DNA from: Flavobacterium sp. SUN052
GTDB lineage: Bacteria > Bacteroidota > Bacteroidia > Flavobacteriales > Flavobacteriaceae
Length of the DNA stretch: 64,000 nt
Direction of reading: 5' to 3'
Assembly (NCBI RefSeq): GCF_028867935.1
Contig: NZ_JAPQNS010000018.1
Location: 1 to 64,000, forward strand
The position numbers and the translations under genes are program-made. Shown here one piece after another: positions 43,968-52,148 of this stretch; within the stretch, counting starts at the first letter, position 1; every line of letters starts with the position of its first letter. Below the pieces are notes generated by a model, which worked only from the letters and a program-made list of their open reading frames with translations, had not been told where the DNA came from and made no database searches.

Positions 43968-44852
43968 TTATTTTTTCAATAGTCCATTCAGGTTTAGCCA
44001 GTCGCCGAAGCGATCGATCCAGGCATCGGTGGGTAGGTTTTGTTTTCGCATACCGAAACCGTGGCCGCCTTTCTGGTAGATGTGCAATTCGGCGATTTTC
44101 TTTGCAGCCAGCCAATCGTTATACAGTTTGGTACTGTGTGGGGCCAGTCCCAACTGATCATCGGAAGCGGCACAAACAAATAGGGGAGGAGCGTCGGCGG
44201 GAACTACCTGTTTGGCAATGGCCATCTCGCCGAGATACGGGTAAATAGGAGCCAGAAAATCGGGCCGGTTAGCGGGTGAATAATCAAAACCAACGCCCAT
44301 TGTGACAGTACCGCCCGCCGAAAAGCCCATCAAACCAACGCGGTTTGTCGCAATGCCAAAGTCTTTAGCGTGTTGCCGAACGTATTCAATGGCGCGTTTC
44401 CCGTCGGCAATAGCAAGGGGAATGACGGGCGCGTTTTCTTCGTCCAGCTTCTTGAAATCAGCCATTTTGGCCATCAGTTCAGTAACCGGGTTGTCGGTCA
44501 TGCTGCGCACCACGCGGTATTTTAGCACAAAAGCGGCTACTCCTTTGGCGTTGAGCCATTTGGCGACGTCAATGCCTTCCGAATCAATAGAAAGGGTATG
44601 AAAGGCTCCGCCGGGGGCCACAATGACGGCAGTACCCGTGGCCAGTTCGGGCTTGGGGAGGTAGGCCGTAATGGTTGGGGTGGCTACGTTATAAATGACC
44701 CGCGTATTGAATGGGTTCTTGCTGTTTTCTGCTTCGTCCCAGGTCCAGCTTTCTGAACCGGGTGCTTTGCCTTCATACAATCGGATTACCTGCTGGGCGT
44801 GCGCAAACTGGGTTGCCAGTAAAAGCAGCGCGAGTGTTCTAATGCGAATCAT
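43968..44852 (-). CDS. Exported alpha/beta-hydrolase esterase (BD-FAE/acetyl-esterase-like)
   Basis: 294 residues with a signal peptide (LALLLLATQFAHAQQ). Esterase features: VIVAPGGAFHTLS (oxyanion hole), nucleophile Ser in VGLMGFSAGGTVTMG, acid in FVCAASDDQLGL, His in YQKGGHGFGMR. Relatives are acetyl-xylan or feruloyl esterases. It may cut ester groups from the glycosylated substrate before uptake. It is 12 bp downstream of the GH106 gene. Confidence 0.88.
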   Translation of the reverse strand: MIRIRTLALLLLATQFAHAQQVIRLYEGKAPGSESWTWDEAENSKNPFNTRVIYNVATPTITAYLPKPELATGTAVIVAPGGAFHTLSIDSEGIDVAKWLNAKGVAAFVLKYRVVRSMTDNPVTELMAKMADFKKLDEENAPVIPLAIADGKRAIEYVRQHAKDFGIATNRVGLMGFSAGGTVTMGVGFDYSPANRPDFLAPIYPYLGEMAIAKQVVPADAPPLFVCAASDDQLGLAPHSTKLYNDWLAAKKIAELHIYQKGGHGFGMRKQNLPTDAWIDRFGDWLNLNGLLKK

Positions 44853-44864
44853 AGGATAAGAGAG

Positions 44865-47800
44865 TTATCGACTTAATACCTGCACCGGTCCCATCAGGCC
44901 CGATGGCAAGAGGGGCGAGTTGGCTTGATAAAAAGGCATCGTAGTAAAGGTCGTTTTGGTTTTGACATCAGCTTGGGCATCGCCAATGAGCCGATTCACC
45001 CAGAGGTTTGTTACGTTCACTTCCAGCGTGTTCGAACCCGCTTTGAGCGCGTCGGTCACGTCGATTCGAAACGGCTTTTTCCAGACTGTACCTACGTTTT
45101 TGCCATTCACAATGACCTCGGCCATGTTCTTCACATCGCCCAAATCCAGCACGTAGGTTTGTCCTTTTTTCATCGTTGGTACCGTGAACGACTGGGTGTA
45201 TGCAGCCGTGCCGGAGAAGTAGCGGATGCCAGCCTCCGATTGGTCGGACAGAGAAGCCAGCTTCGTTAATGTGGTGGTTGCTGGTGCTCCACGTCCTTCC
45301 TGAAAAGCTACATTCCAGGAACCAGTTAACTGGACTACGGATGACTCGGTCACGGCTGGTTTGGTGTACGAAGCCACGCTGGTTTTTGCCCCAAATACAA
45401 TGAAACAGGCATCCCAGGGCGCAAACTCCAGCGGAATGATCGTCCGCCCATTTTCGATCCGATACGACACTTTCTCCGTTTTCCCGGTCTCTGGATTCCA
45501 CCGCTCTGGAACTTTGCCCGTTACCCGGAAGCTGATTTCGGCGGAATTGGGGCTTTCGCTGCGGCTGTTGAGCCAGTAGAAGTCCGATTGGGCATTTTCT
45601 GTCTGGCGGTGAACAAATAGTACGTCGGCTTTACTGTTTTTAACGATTACATCTTCCGCTACATTCATGGCCTTCAATACCTCCGCTACAGGTTTGGTCG
45701 ACACGGTTGGCTGGCTCCAGATCTGGTTGGCCAGCGAAGTGAACGCGGTTGCATCGTCGCTCAGGCTGGGCGACCGAAGGGGTTTTGCGCCTACGATGTG
45801 AATACCGGCGCTCGCCAGTTCGCCCATTCTTTTCAGCACAGGCAGGGTCATGTACCGTGCCGACGAGTCGAGCACCAATAGGCGGTAAGCCATCCCACTT
45901 GGAGCTACCAACCGGCCGTTTTGGGGGGTGATCACGTCGCGGATAACCGAGGCATTGGCAAAATCAAACTCATAGCCAGTTGGGATTGTCGGCAGCTTTT
46001 GGGCGCAGATTTGGGTGATGTTGTTATTTTCGCCGTAGTAATACAGAATATCAACCACGGCTTTACCCTGCTGCAACAGGTACGAACTGCGGCTTAAGTA
46101 ATCGACCCAGGCTTTGGCAGGTTCGGCCCAGGTTTCCTGCCGGGTAAAATACTGCCCGAAAGGCCCTAGCGAAAAACCGGGCTTTTTGTCGTCTAAAGGC
46201 TGGTGAACGGAGGTATGCACCACAAAGCGGTTTAGTCCCGACGCCATTTCCATGTCGGCGGTGCGTTTCAGCTTTTCGGGATGCCAACTGAAGGCATTAC
46301 CGATAGAGGTCATTGATTCGGCGGCAACTAAGTTCTGACCGTAGATGTGTGCAACCGAAGCGGCTTCGCGGATGTCGCCCATGCTACGGGCTTCCTCGTT
46401 AGCTCCACCAGCCAGACTACCAGGTGTCCACATGGCCGACATGGGTACATCAGCTTTGCGTTTCACGTCCATGCCATCGGCCAAGTAAATCCGCCCGTTT
46501 TCGTGCGATTCGGTGTAGCGTTTCATACCCCGCTTTTTCAAGGCTTCACCAATAGCCTCGTAGTGGTTCTCGACGATCAGCTCGCCAATGGTTTTGCGGT
46601 AATCCCACAGGAATTTTTCACTGGCCTCAGCGCTCTGGATTACGCGGCCCGCCAGTACCGGAAGCCAGGGGCGCAAATCGTACCCACGCCGACGGGCAAA
46701 CTCGCTGGGCAGGTCTTTGGTCCAGGTCATGTGGCCCGCTTCGTAACTGTCGAGAACCATGTACTGCAACCCCTGCGCACCCATCAGGCCACCGGTAGCG
46801 TCTTTGTACATGTCCAGGTAGGTTTCGATGTAGCGTTGAACGGCTGCTTTGTCGAGTTTATCCACTTCCAGTCCGGTTGCTTCGGGCGAAGCGGGGTGGT
46901 TTTGCCGACCTGTGAGCGTATAGCCCAGACGCATAATTACCCAGTTACCCGCTGGAACATCCCAGTTTAGTGTACCATCGGCCGTCATTTTACTCGTCAG
47001 GTCAACCACATCGCTGGTTGGAATGGCGTCGGCGGGTACTTCATTAATGAGCGAGTGCGTACTTTCTTTCCAGGGACTAAAACCCGCTTTTTGCTCAAAC
47101 AGGTCGACCCGGTCGGTGTTGTACAATACTAGTTCGGCCACGTTTACCCCTTCAGCTTTTGGCGGCTCCATTTTTGCCCCTGTCATAGCCGCAAAAGGGT
47201 TTCCCATTGGCGGTAGCGTCGTGAATGTAAAGCGGAAGAACCGGGTCGTTGTCGGCACAAGCCGCATGGTGCTTTGCGGTACGGTGCTGCCTTTGATCGG
47301 AACCACCGTGCGGAAGTTTACGCCATCGTCGCTAACTTGCAGGCTCCGGTTGTCGGGTGCGCCATTAAATTCTTCGAGGGGTAAATGGCTGGCTCCTACA
47401 ATGCTGAATGCTTTAACCGTTTGCGGCCGGTCGAATTCATATTGTATCCACATGTCTTTTCCCACCTCTACGGGGGGCAGCAACTGAGTGGTTGACAGGT
47501 CGCCATCGGTGAGGCCGGCCAGCGTAAACGTGCCCCCGCTCGATGTGATCTTGGGATTCAGGGCCGTCAGTGACTGCTCAACGGCAGGCAGTCGGTAAGC
47601 AATAACGGCCGCGTCGGCGTAATAAGTGGGTAGCTTATTTTCCGTGGCGCTACTCAACATACTGGATCCCATTGCTACATTCTGGAAGGTGCCAGTAGTG
47701 TTTGATGGCTGCGGCAGCGTGCCGGTAAAGGGTTTACCACCTGTGACATGCGTTTCGGTCCAGACGTATTTTTTCATGCCATCGCTGGGTTGCACCCACG

Positions 47801-48182
47801 GCCCACCTGTAACGCTCCAGCCTGGCGAACCGGCAATGGCCATTTCGAGACCCAGTTGGCTGGCCAGATTGGTTGTGAATTTGAATGCGTCTTTCCAATC
47901 GGGAGTCATGAACACCAGCTTCTTTGGGACAACCACCGGCGTAAATAGGCTGGCGTCGAAGTTCTGGAAACCACCAATACCTACGCGTTTCATCCATTCG
48001 AGGTCTTTTTGAATACCCTCCTTGGTGATGTTTCCGTTCATCCAGTGCCACCATACACGGGGCCGGGCGGCATTGGGTGGTGTTTGGAAATTTTTCTGAA
48101 TTGTGTTTTGAGCATGTCCATTGGATACACCAATGGTAAACAGCGCAAAGCCAATGTATAAGATACGAGGATACAGGTTCAT
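44865..48182 (-). CDS. GH106-type alpha-L-rhamnosidase
   Basis: 1105 residues, a typical length for GH106, with a signal peptide (ALFTIGVSNGHAQ). The N-terminal signature PRVWWHWMNGNITKEGIQKD and WMKRVGIGGFQNFD begins the barrel; MVLDSYEAGHMTW and MKRYTESHENGR carry acidic residues in the region where GH106 catalytic glutamates lie. The C-terminal beta-sandwich holds a galactose-binding-like domain (LDLGDVKNMAEVIVNGK). It should release alpha-rhamnose from plant glycosides or pectin side chains. Confidence 0.88.
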   Translation of the reverse strand: MNLYPRILYIGFALFTIGVSNGHAQNTIQKNFQTPPNAARPRVWWHWMNGNITKEGIQKDLEWMKRVGIGGFQNFDASLFTPVVVPKKLVFMTPDWKDAFKFTTNLASQLGLEMAIAGSPGWSVTGGPWVQPSDGMKKYVWTETHVTGGKPFTGTLPQPSNTTGTFQNVAMGSSMLSSATENKLPTYYADAAVIAYRLPAVEQSLTALNPKITSSGGTFTLAGLTDGDLSTTQLLPPVEVGKDMWIQYEFDRPQTVKAFSIVGASHLPLEEFNGAPDNRSLQVSDDGVNFRTVVPIKGSTVPQSTMRLVPTTTRFFRFTFTTLPPMGNPFAAMTGAKMEPPKAEGVNVAELVLYNTDRVDLFEQKAGFSPWKESTHSLINEVPADAIPTSDVVDLTSKMTADGTLNWDVPAGNWVIMRLGYTLTGRQNHPASPEATGLEVDKLDKAAVQRYIETYLDMYKDATGGLMGAQGLQYMVLDSYEAGHMTWTKDLPSEFARRRGYDLRPWLPVLAGRVIQSAEASEKFLWDYRKTIGELIVENHYEAIGEALKKRGMKRYTESHENGRIYLADGMDVKRKADVPMSAMWTPGSLAGGANEEARSMGDIREAASVAHIYGQNLVAAESMTSIGNAFSWHPEKLKRTADMEMASGLNRFVVHTSVHQPLDDKKPGFSLGPFGQYFTRQETWAEPAKAWVDYLSRSSYLLQQGKAVVDILYYYGENNNITQICAQKLPTIPTGYEFDFANASVIRDVITPQNGRLVAPSGMAYRLLVLDSSARYMTLPVLKRMGELASAGIHIVGAKPLRSPSLSDDATAFTSLANQIWSQPTVSTKPVAEVLKAMNVAEDVIVKNSKADVLFVHRQTENAQSDFYWLNSRSESPNSAEISFRVTGKVPERWNPETGKTEKVSYRIENGRTIIPLEFAPWDACFIVFGAKTSVASYTKPAVTESSVVQLTGSWNVAFQEGRGAPATTTLTKLASLSDQSEAGIRYFSGTAAYTQSFTVPTMKKGQTYVLDLGDVKNMAEVIVNGKNVGTVWKKPFRIDVTDALKAGSNTLEVNVTNLWVNRLIGDAQADVKTKTTFTTMPFYQANSPLLPSGLMGPVQVLSR

Positions 48183-48220
48183 GGAGTTTTAGGAAAGCAA
48201 GTGGGCATTGATTATTCAGG

Positions 48221-48514
48221 TCAATCCAACGGTTTGTAGTCTATTTCTAAAAAGTCTTCTACTGAGTTCAGCCAGACGTTTTGCACAAAATGAACATGGT
48301 CGGGATGGTTCGTATACTGGTCGTATTGGTCAACTGTCTCGAACGTCATCAGGATACCATAGTCGAAGTTGTTTTTGGGGCTGGTTTGCGCCAGAATTTC
48401 AAAATTCTGAACACCAGGAATTGAGGCTAATTTGTTGGCCTCATCGAAAAATATCTGTTTTTCGAGCGTGCTGGTTTCGCTTTTTAGGCTGAAAATGACC
48501 GAGTGTCGTATCAT
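48221..48514 (-). CDS. Dabb (stress-responsive alpha/beta barrel) protein
   Basis: 97 residues: IRHSVIFSLKSETS at the start, then FEILAQTSPKNNFDYGILMTFE and a late YTNHPDHVHFVQNVW. This is the Dabb ferredoxin-like fold; the H-P-x-H segment is conserved. Relatives include olivetolic-acid cyclase-type proteins and unknown stress proteins. Being inside the cluster, it could act on an aromatic or polyketide-like intermediate, but that is only a hint. Confidence 0.85.
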   Translation of the reverse strand: MIRHSVIFSLKSETSTLEKQIFFDEANKLASIPGVQNFEILAQTSPKNNFDYGILMTFETVDQYDQYTNHPDHVHFVQNVWLNSVEDFLEIDYKPLD

Positions 48515-48588
48515 GACTTTTCTTTATGGAGTAGTCCCTACTCGACTAGCAGGGCAAGTGATGATAGTTGGATTTTGTTTTATAAGCC

Positions 48589-50796
48589 TCACTTTATCAG
48601 CATGGTTTTTTGCAGCCGAATATCGTTTGAAGCCCCGCCTACCAGCATGACAACTGGTTCTTCTTCTACCTCCCACTGGTTTGTTTTTTCATTCCACCAG
48701 GCCAATGATTCCGCTTTTACCGGCACTGAAACGATTTTTGTTTCGCCCGGTTTTAAGAAGACCCGACTGAATCCTTTCAGTTCTTTTTTCGGTCGTGAGA
48801 TAGTTGACTGAGGGTGCTGTACATATAGCTGCACCACTTCGTCGCCCGCCCGGCTCCCTGTGTTTTTTACCTTAACCTGAACCGTTGCTGTGCCATTCTT
48901 AGGAATGGTTTCAGCGCTTAGTTTGAGATCAGAATAGGCGAAATTGGTGTAGCTGAGTCCATAGCCAAAGGGATACAGCGGTTCTTCGCTGGCGTACAGG
49001 TAGGTGCGCCCATGTCGAATATCGTAGTCGGAGAGCGGGGGGAGATGAGCCAGCGATTTAGGCCATGTTTGGGTTAGCCTTCCGGCTGGGTTGTAATCGC
49101 CAAAAATGACATCGGCGATCGCCGAACCCTGCTCCTGAGCAGTATGGGTAGTATGAAGAATTGCCGGTACATGCGCCTGTGTCCAGTTAATGGTGTAAGG
49201 AAAGCTGGATACGAGTACCACTATGGTATTAGCGTTTGCCGCAAACACCTCCTTAACGAGGTCTTCGGAAGGGATATCCATCGATTGACGATCACGACCT
49301 TCCCGGCCATCACCGTTTTCGGGGCAGGGCTTGGTACTCCCATCCCGATTGAAAGCCTCCCCAATATTCGTGGTTCCACACATGGGGTCATTGCCAATCA
49401 CGACAACAACAAAATCAGCAGATTTGGCTGCGTTTACGGCGACCTGTCCCTCATTGTCGGCCGCATAGTTGACCGTTACCGAAGGGCCTACTTTTTCTTT
49501 TATTGCCTGAAGCACTGTGCTGGCGTAGGGCGTGGGACCACTGTAAAAATCGGGTGATACCTGCACCGCTCGTGGGCCAATAACGGCTATTGATTTGATG
49601 GCTCCTTTGGTGCGTGGTAAAAAATCGCGTTCGTTTTTTAACAATACCACCGACTCCTGAGCTACCTGACGGGCCACCGCTTTGTGTTTTTCGGATAGCC
49701 AGGGTTCTGGCTCGCCCGGCTGTCCAATGCGGGTGTATGCCACTTGGGCGGGCGGGTCGAGTAAACCCAGTTTAATTAGGGTTTTAATTTTTCCGTGGAT
49801 TGCCGCATCAATGTCGGTTTCGGCTAGCTTTTTATCCGCAATGGCCCCTTTTATAATGTTTGGGATAGAATCGCCAAAAGTTAGAAATTGATTCATTCCC
49901 AGCTTAATGGCAGCCGCGTAGGCATCCCGATTTGTTTTGACGTATTTGTGCTGGTTGACCAGGTGGCTCATGGCCCCTGCATCCGAAGAAACAATCCCGG
50001 TAGCTCCCCATTCTTTGGCGAGCACATCTTTCAGCACCGGGTGAATCGTCATGGGTACTCCATTCCAGGCGTTGTAAGCAGCCATATACGACTCTGCCTT
50101 TCCTTCTGTGAATGCCATGCGAAAGGGGACGGAGTAATATTCGCGCATTAAGCGAATATCAAAGTCAGACGACGAACGGGCGCGGGTTGTCTCGTTGCTG
50201 TTGGCAAAAACGTGTTTGAGCAAGGCCGCAGCCTGCCAATAACGCGGGTCGTCGCCCTGAATGCCTTTAGTCAACGCCACAGCCATAGTCCCAGTCAAGA
50301 AAGGGTCTTCGCCAAAGCTTTCATCATTCCGACCCCAACGCGGATCGCGTGCCAGATCAGAAGCTGGTCCCCACAGTACCAGTGTATTGCGCAGATAGTC
50401 TTTATGCTGACTCAGATAGCGAGCTTCGTAGCCCATAACCGCTCCAGCGCGTTTAATCAGGTCGGGGTTCCAGGTTTCACCCATACCATATACCTGGGCA
50501 AACGAGGTGGTCTTAATTGGCTTTTTGGCCGGGTCCGGCCTGTCATAGAATTTTACCTGATGAATAGCTTCGGCATTACCAGGCGATTTTATGCCCAGAC
50601 GAGGCACGTCAAAATCAGTAATCAGTCTGATTTTTTCATCAAGAGTGAGCAGCGTAATCAGGTTAGCGACTCTACTTTCTGTGGCTAGATTCGGGTTTTG
50701 AAACGGGTAAGTTGTCTGGGCCTGAACAGGTGGGCTAGCCGTCAAACCAAATAGGGCACCAACAACCAGTGAATAAGCGTATGTCTTTTTTCTCAT
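48589..50796 (-). CDS. GH3-family beta-glucosidase
   Basis: 735 residues with signal peptide (LFGLTASPPVQAQ). GH3 barrel: GPASDLARDPRWGRNDESFGEDP, and the nucleophile Asp in TGIVSSDAGAMSHL. An alpha/beta sandwich follows, then a C-terminal fibronectin III-like domain (VKVKNTGSRAGDEVVQLYVQHP). A periplasmic or surface beta-glucosidase or beta-xylosidase. First gene of the minus-strand cluster, 275 bp from the AraC gene; that gap (50797-51071) is AT-rich and probably holds the cluster promoter, though no perfect -7 box is seen. Confidence 0.93.
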   Translation of the reverse strand: MRKKTYAYSLVVGALFGLTASPPVQAQTTYPFQNPNLATESRVANLITLLTLDEKIRLITDFDVPRLGIKSPGNAEAIHQVKFYDRPDPAKKPIKTTSFAQVYGMGETWNPDLIKRAGAVMGYEARYLSQHKDYLRNTLVLWGPASDLARDPRWGRNDESFGEDPFLTGTMAVALTKGIQGDDPRYWQAAALLKHVFANSNETTRARSSSDFDIRLMREYYSVPFRMAFTEGKAESYMAAYNAWNGVPMTIHPVLKDVLAKEWGATGIVSSDAGAMSHLVNQHKYVKTNRDAYAAAIKLGMNQFLTFGDSIPNIIKGAIADKKLAETDIDAAIHGKIKTLIKLGLLDPPAQVAYTRIGQPGEPEPWLSEKHKAVARQVAQESVVLLKNERDFLPRTKGAIKSIAVIGPRAVQVSPDFYSGPTPYASTVLQAIKEKVGPSVTVNYAADNEGQVAVNAAKSADFVVVVIGNDPMCGTTNIGEAFNRDGSTKPCPENGDGREGRDRQSMDIPSEDLVKEVFAANANTIVVLVSSFPYTINWTQAHVPAILHTTHTAQEQGSAIADVIFGDYNPAGRLTQTWPKSLAHLPPLSDYDIRHGRTYLYASEEPLYPFGYGLSYTNFAYSDLKLSAETIPKNGTATVQVKVKNTGSRAGDEVVQLYVQHPQSTISRPKKELKGFSRVFLKPGETKIVSVPVKAESLAWWNEKTNQWEVEEEPVVMLVGGASNDIRLQKTMLIK

Positions 50797-51071
50797 AGCG
50801 AGTGAACCTGGAAAGAGAGCCGACTACCCTGTCTTTAAACAGGAGCCTAACTGCGCTACAAATCACTTCACTAATGAGTACAAAATTTTATCAAAATCAG
50901 GCTATACATAGTCAATATCAATCAGGTTGCCCGGTTCTGTTATATTTTACCTTTGGTTTTTAGTCAGAAAACGGACTCCTTGTATGCACTTTGGGTTGAT
51001 TGATGTCTTAGTATGGATTGGATGTCGAGAGTAATAGAGAGCTCATAGTACATTCTGGCAAACCGTCAAAA

Positions 51072-51998
51072 TCAATCCACTTGGCGATACTCTTTCGGGG
51101 TAATGCCCATTTTGGTTTTGAAAAAGCGGCCAAAGTTACTGGGATCCTGTTTTCCGATCCGATAAGCAATCTCACTAATGCTCAAATCAGTCTGCGAAAG
51201 CAGTACTTTGGCTTCCAGCAAAATCATTTCGTCCAACAAATCCCGTGCGGATTGGCCGGTTGTTGTTTTCACACACTTGTTAAGGTGGTTTGGCGAAATG
51301 TGAAGCAAGTCGGCGTATTCAGCTACATTTTGCTTTTCGTAAATAAACTGACTGAGGGCGTTTTTGTAGAGTTGGGTAAAACGCGGAGCTGCGCTGTCGA
51401 AACGGTCGGGCGTAGTGCGTAAGCTAGCAGGCGTTGCCCGTTTTAATTCGGTGAATAAGGCAAGGGTATAAATTCTAAAAATATCGCCCGAATCGTGCCG
51501 ATGCTTTGTGTATTCTTTTTCTAACCGTTCTAAAAGAGGTTTTACTTGGTTAAGTGTTTCATTATCAAGGGAGATAAGTGGTTCGCCTAAAAACTTAAAA
51601 AAGGGGAATTCAATTTCTAGTTCTTGTTTTTGCCAGCGTTTGGTTAACAAATTGGTATCAAAATGGCAGTAATACCCCTCAATATCTTCACTCATCCAAT
51701 CGTCGAGACTGATTTGGTGGGCTGGTAGAAAAAAAAAGGTATTGGCACCAAATTGGTAGCTGGTGAGCCCCTTCATCCGAACCATATGCCCTTTGGTGAC
51801 CAGAATAAAATCGTTGACCGTTTTCCGGTGAGGAGCCAGCGGAAAGGTCATATCCTTTCGTACATCTTCGAGCCGGTTAATATGAAACAGATTATGATCG
51901 GGCCCCTGATTTAAGGCCAAATCCTGTTGTTTGAAAACTATGCCGCTGAGCGTATCGGGTGTAACTGTAGGAACTGCATCCAATTTTGTTTTTATCAT
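51072..51998 (-). CDS. AraC-family transcriptional regulator
   Basis: 308 residues. An N-terminal cupin-like sensing domain (FILVTKGHMVRMKGLTSYQFG) is followed by a C-terminal double HTH: YADLLHISPNHLNKCVKTTTG and ISEIAYRIGKQDPSNFGRFFK, ending MGITPKEYRQ. It lies just upstream of, and in the same direction as, the 16-gene cluster and is the obvious candidate activator; the inducer would be a small molecule from the substrate. Confidence 0.92.
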   Translation of the reverse strand: MIKTKLDAVPTVTPDTLSGIVFKQQDLALNQGPDHNLFHINRLEDVRKDMTFPLAPHRKTVNDFILVTKGHMVRMKGLTSYQFGANTFFFLPAHQISLDDWMSEDIEGYYCHFDTNLLTKRWQKQELEIEFPFFKFLGEPLISLDNETLNQVKPLLERLEKEYTKHRHDSGDIFRIYTLALFTELKRATPASLRTTPDRFDSAAPRFTQLYKNALSQFIYEKQNVAEYADLLHISPNHLNKCVKTTTGQSARDLLDEMILLEAKVLLSQTDLSISEIAYRIGKQDPSNFGRFFKTKMGITPKEYRQVD

Positions 51999-52148
51999 AT
52001 TATTTATGGCAACAGTTCTACACTGGTAACTTTTTTCGCAATCCCAAAAATAGCCTTGAAATCGTCAAAATCAATCTTCAGCAATCGCTAATGTTCTTTC
52101 CTGTTGATCGTTGTTTATCTTGGTAAGTCATTTTCGTACTCATACATG

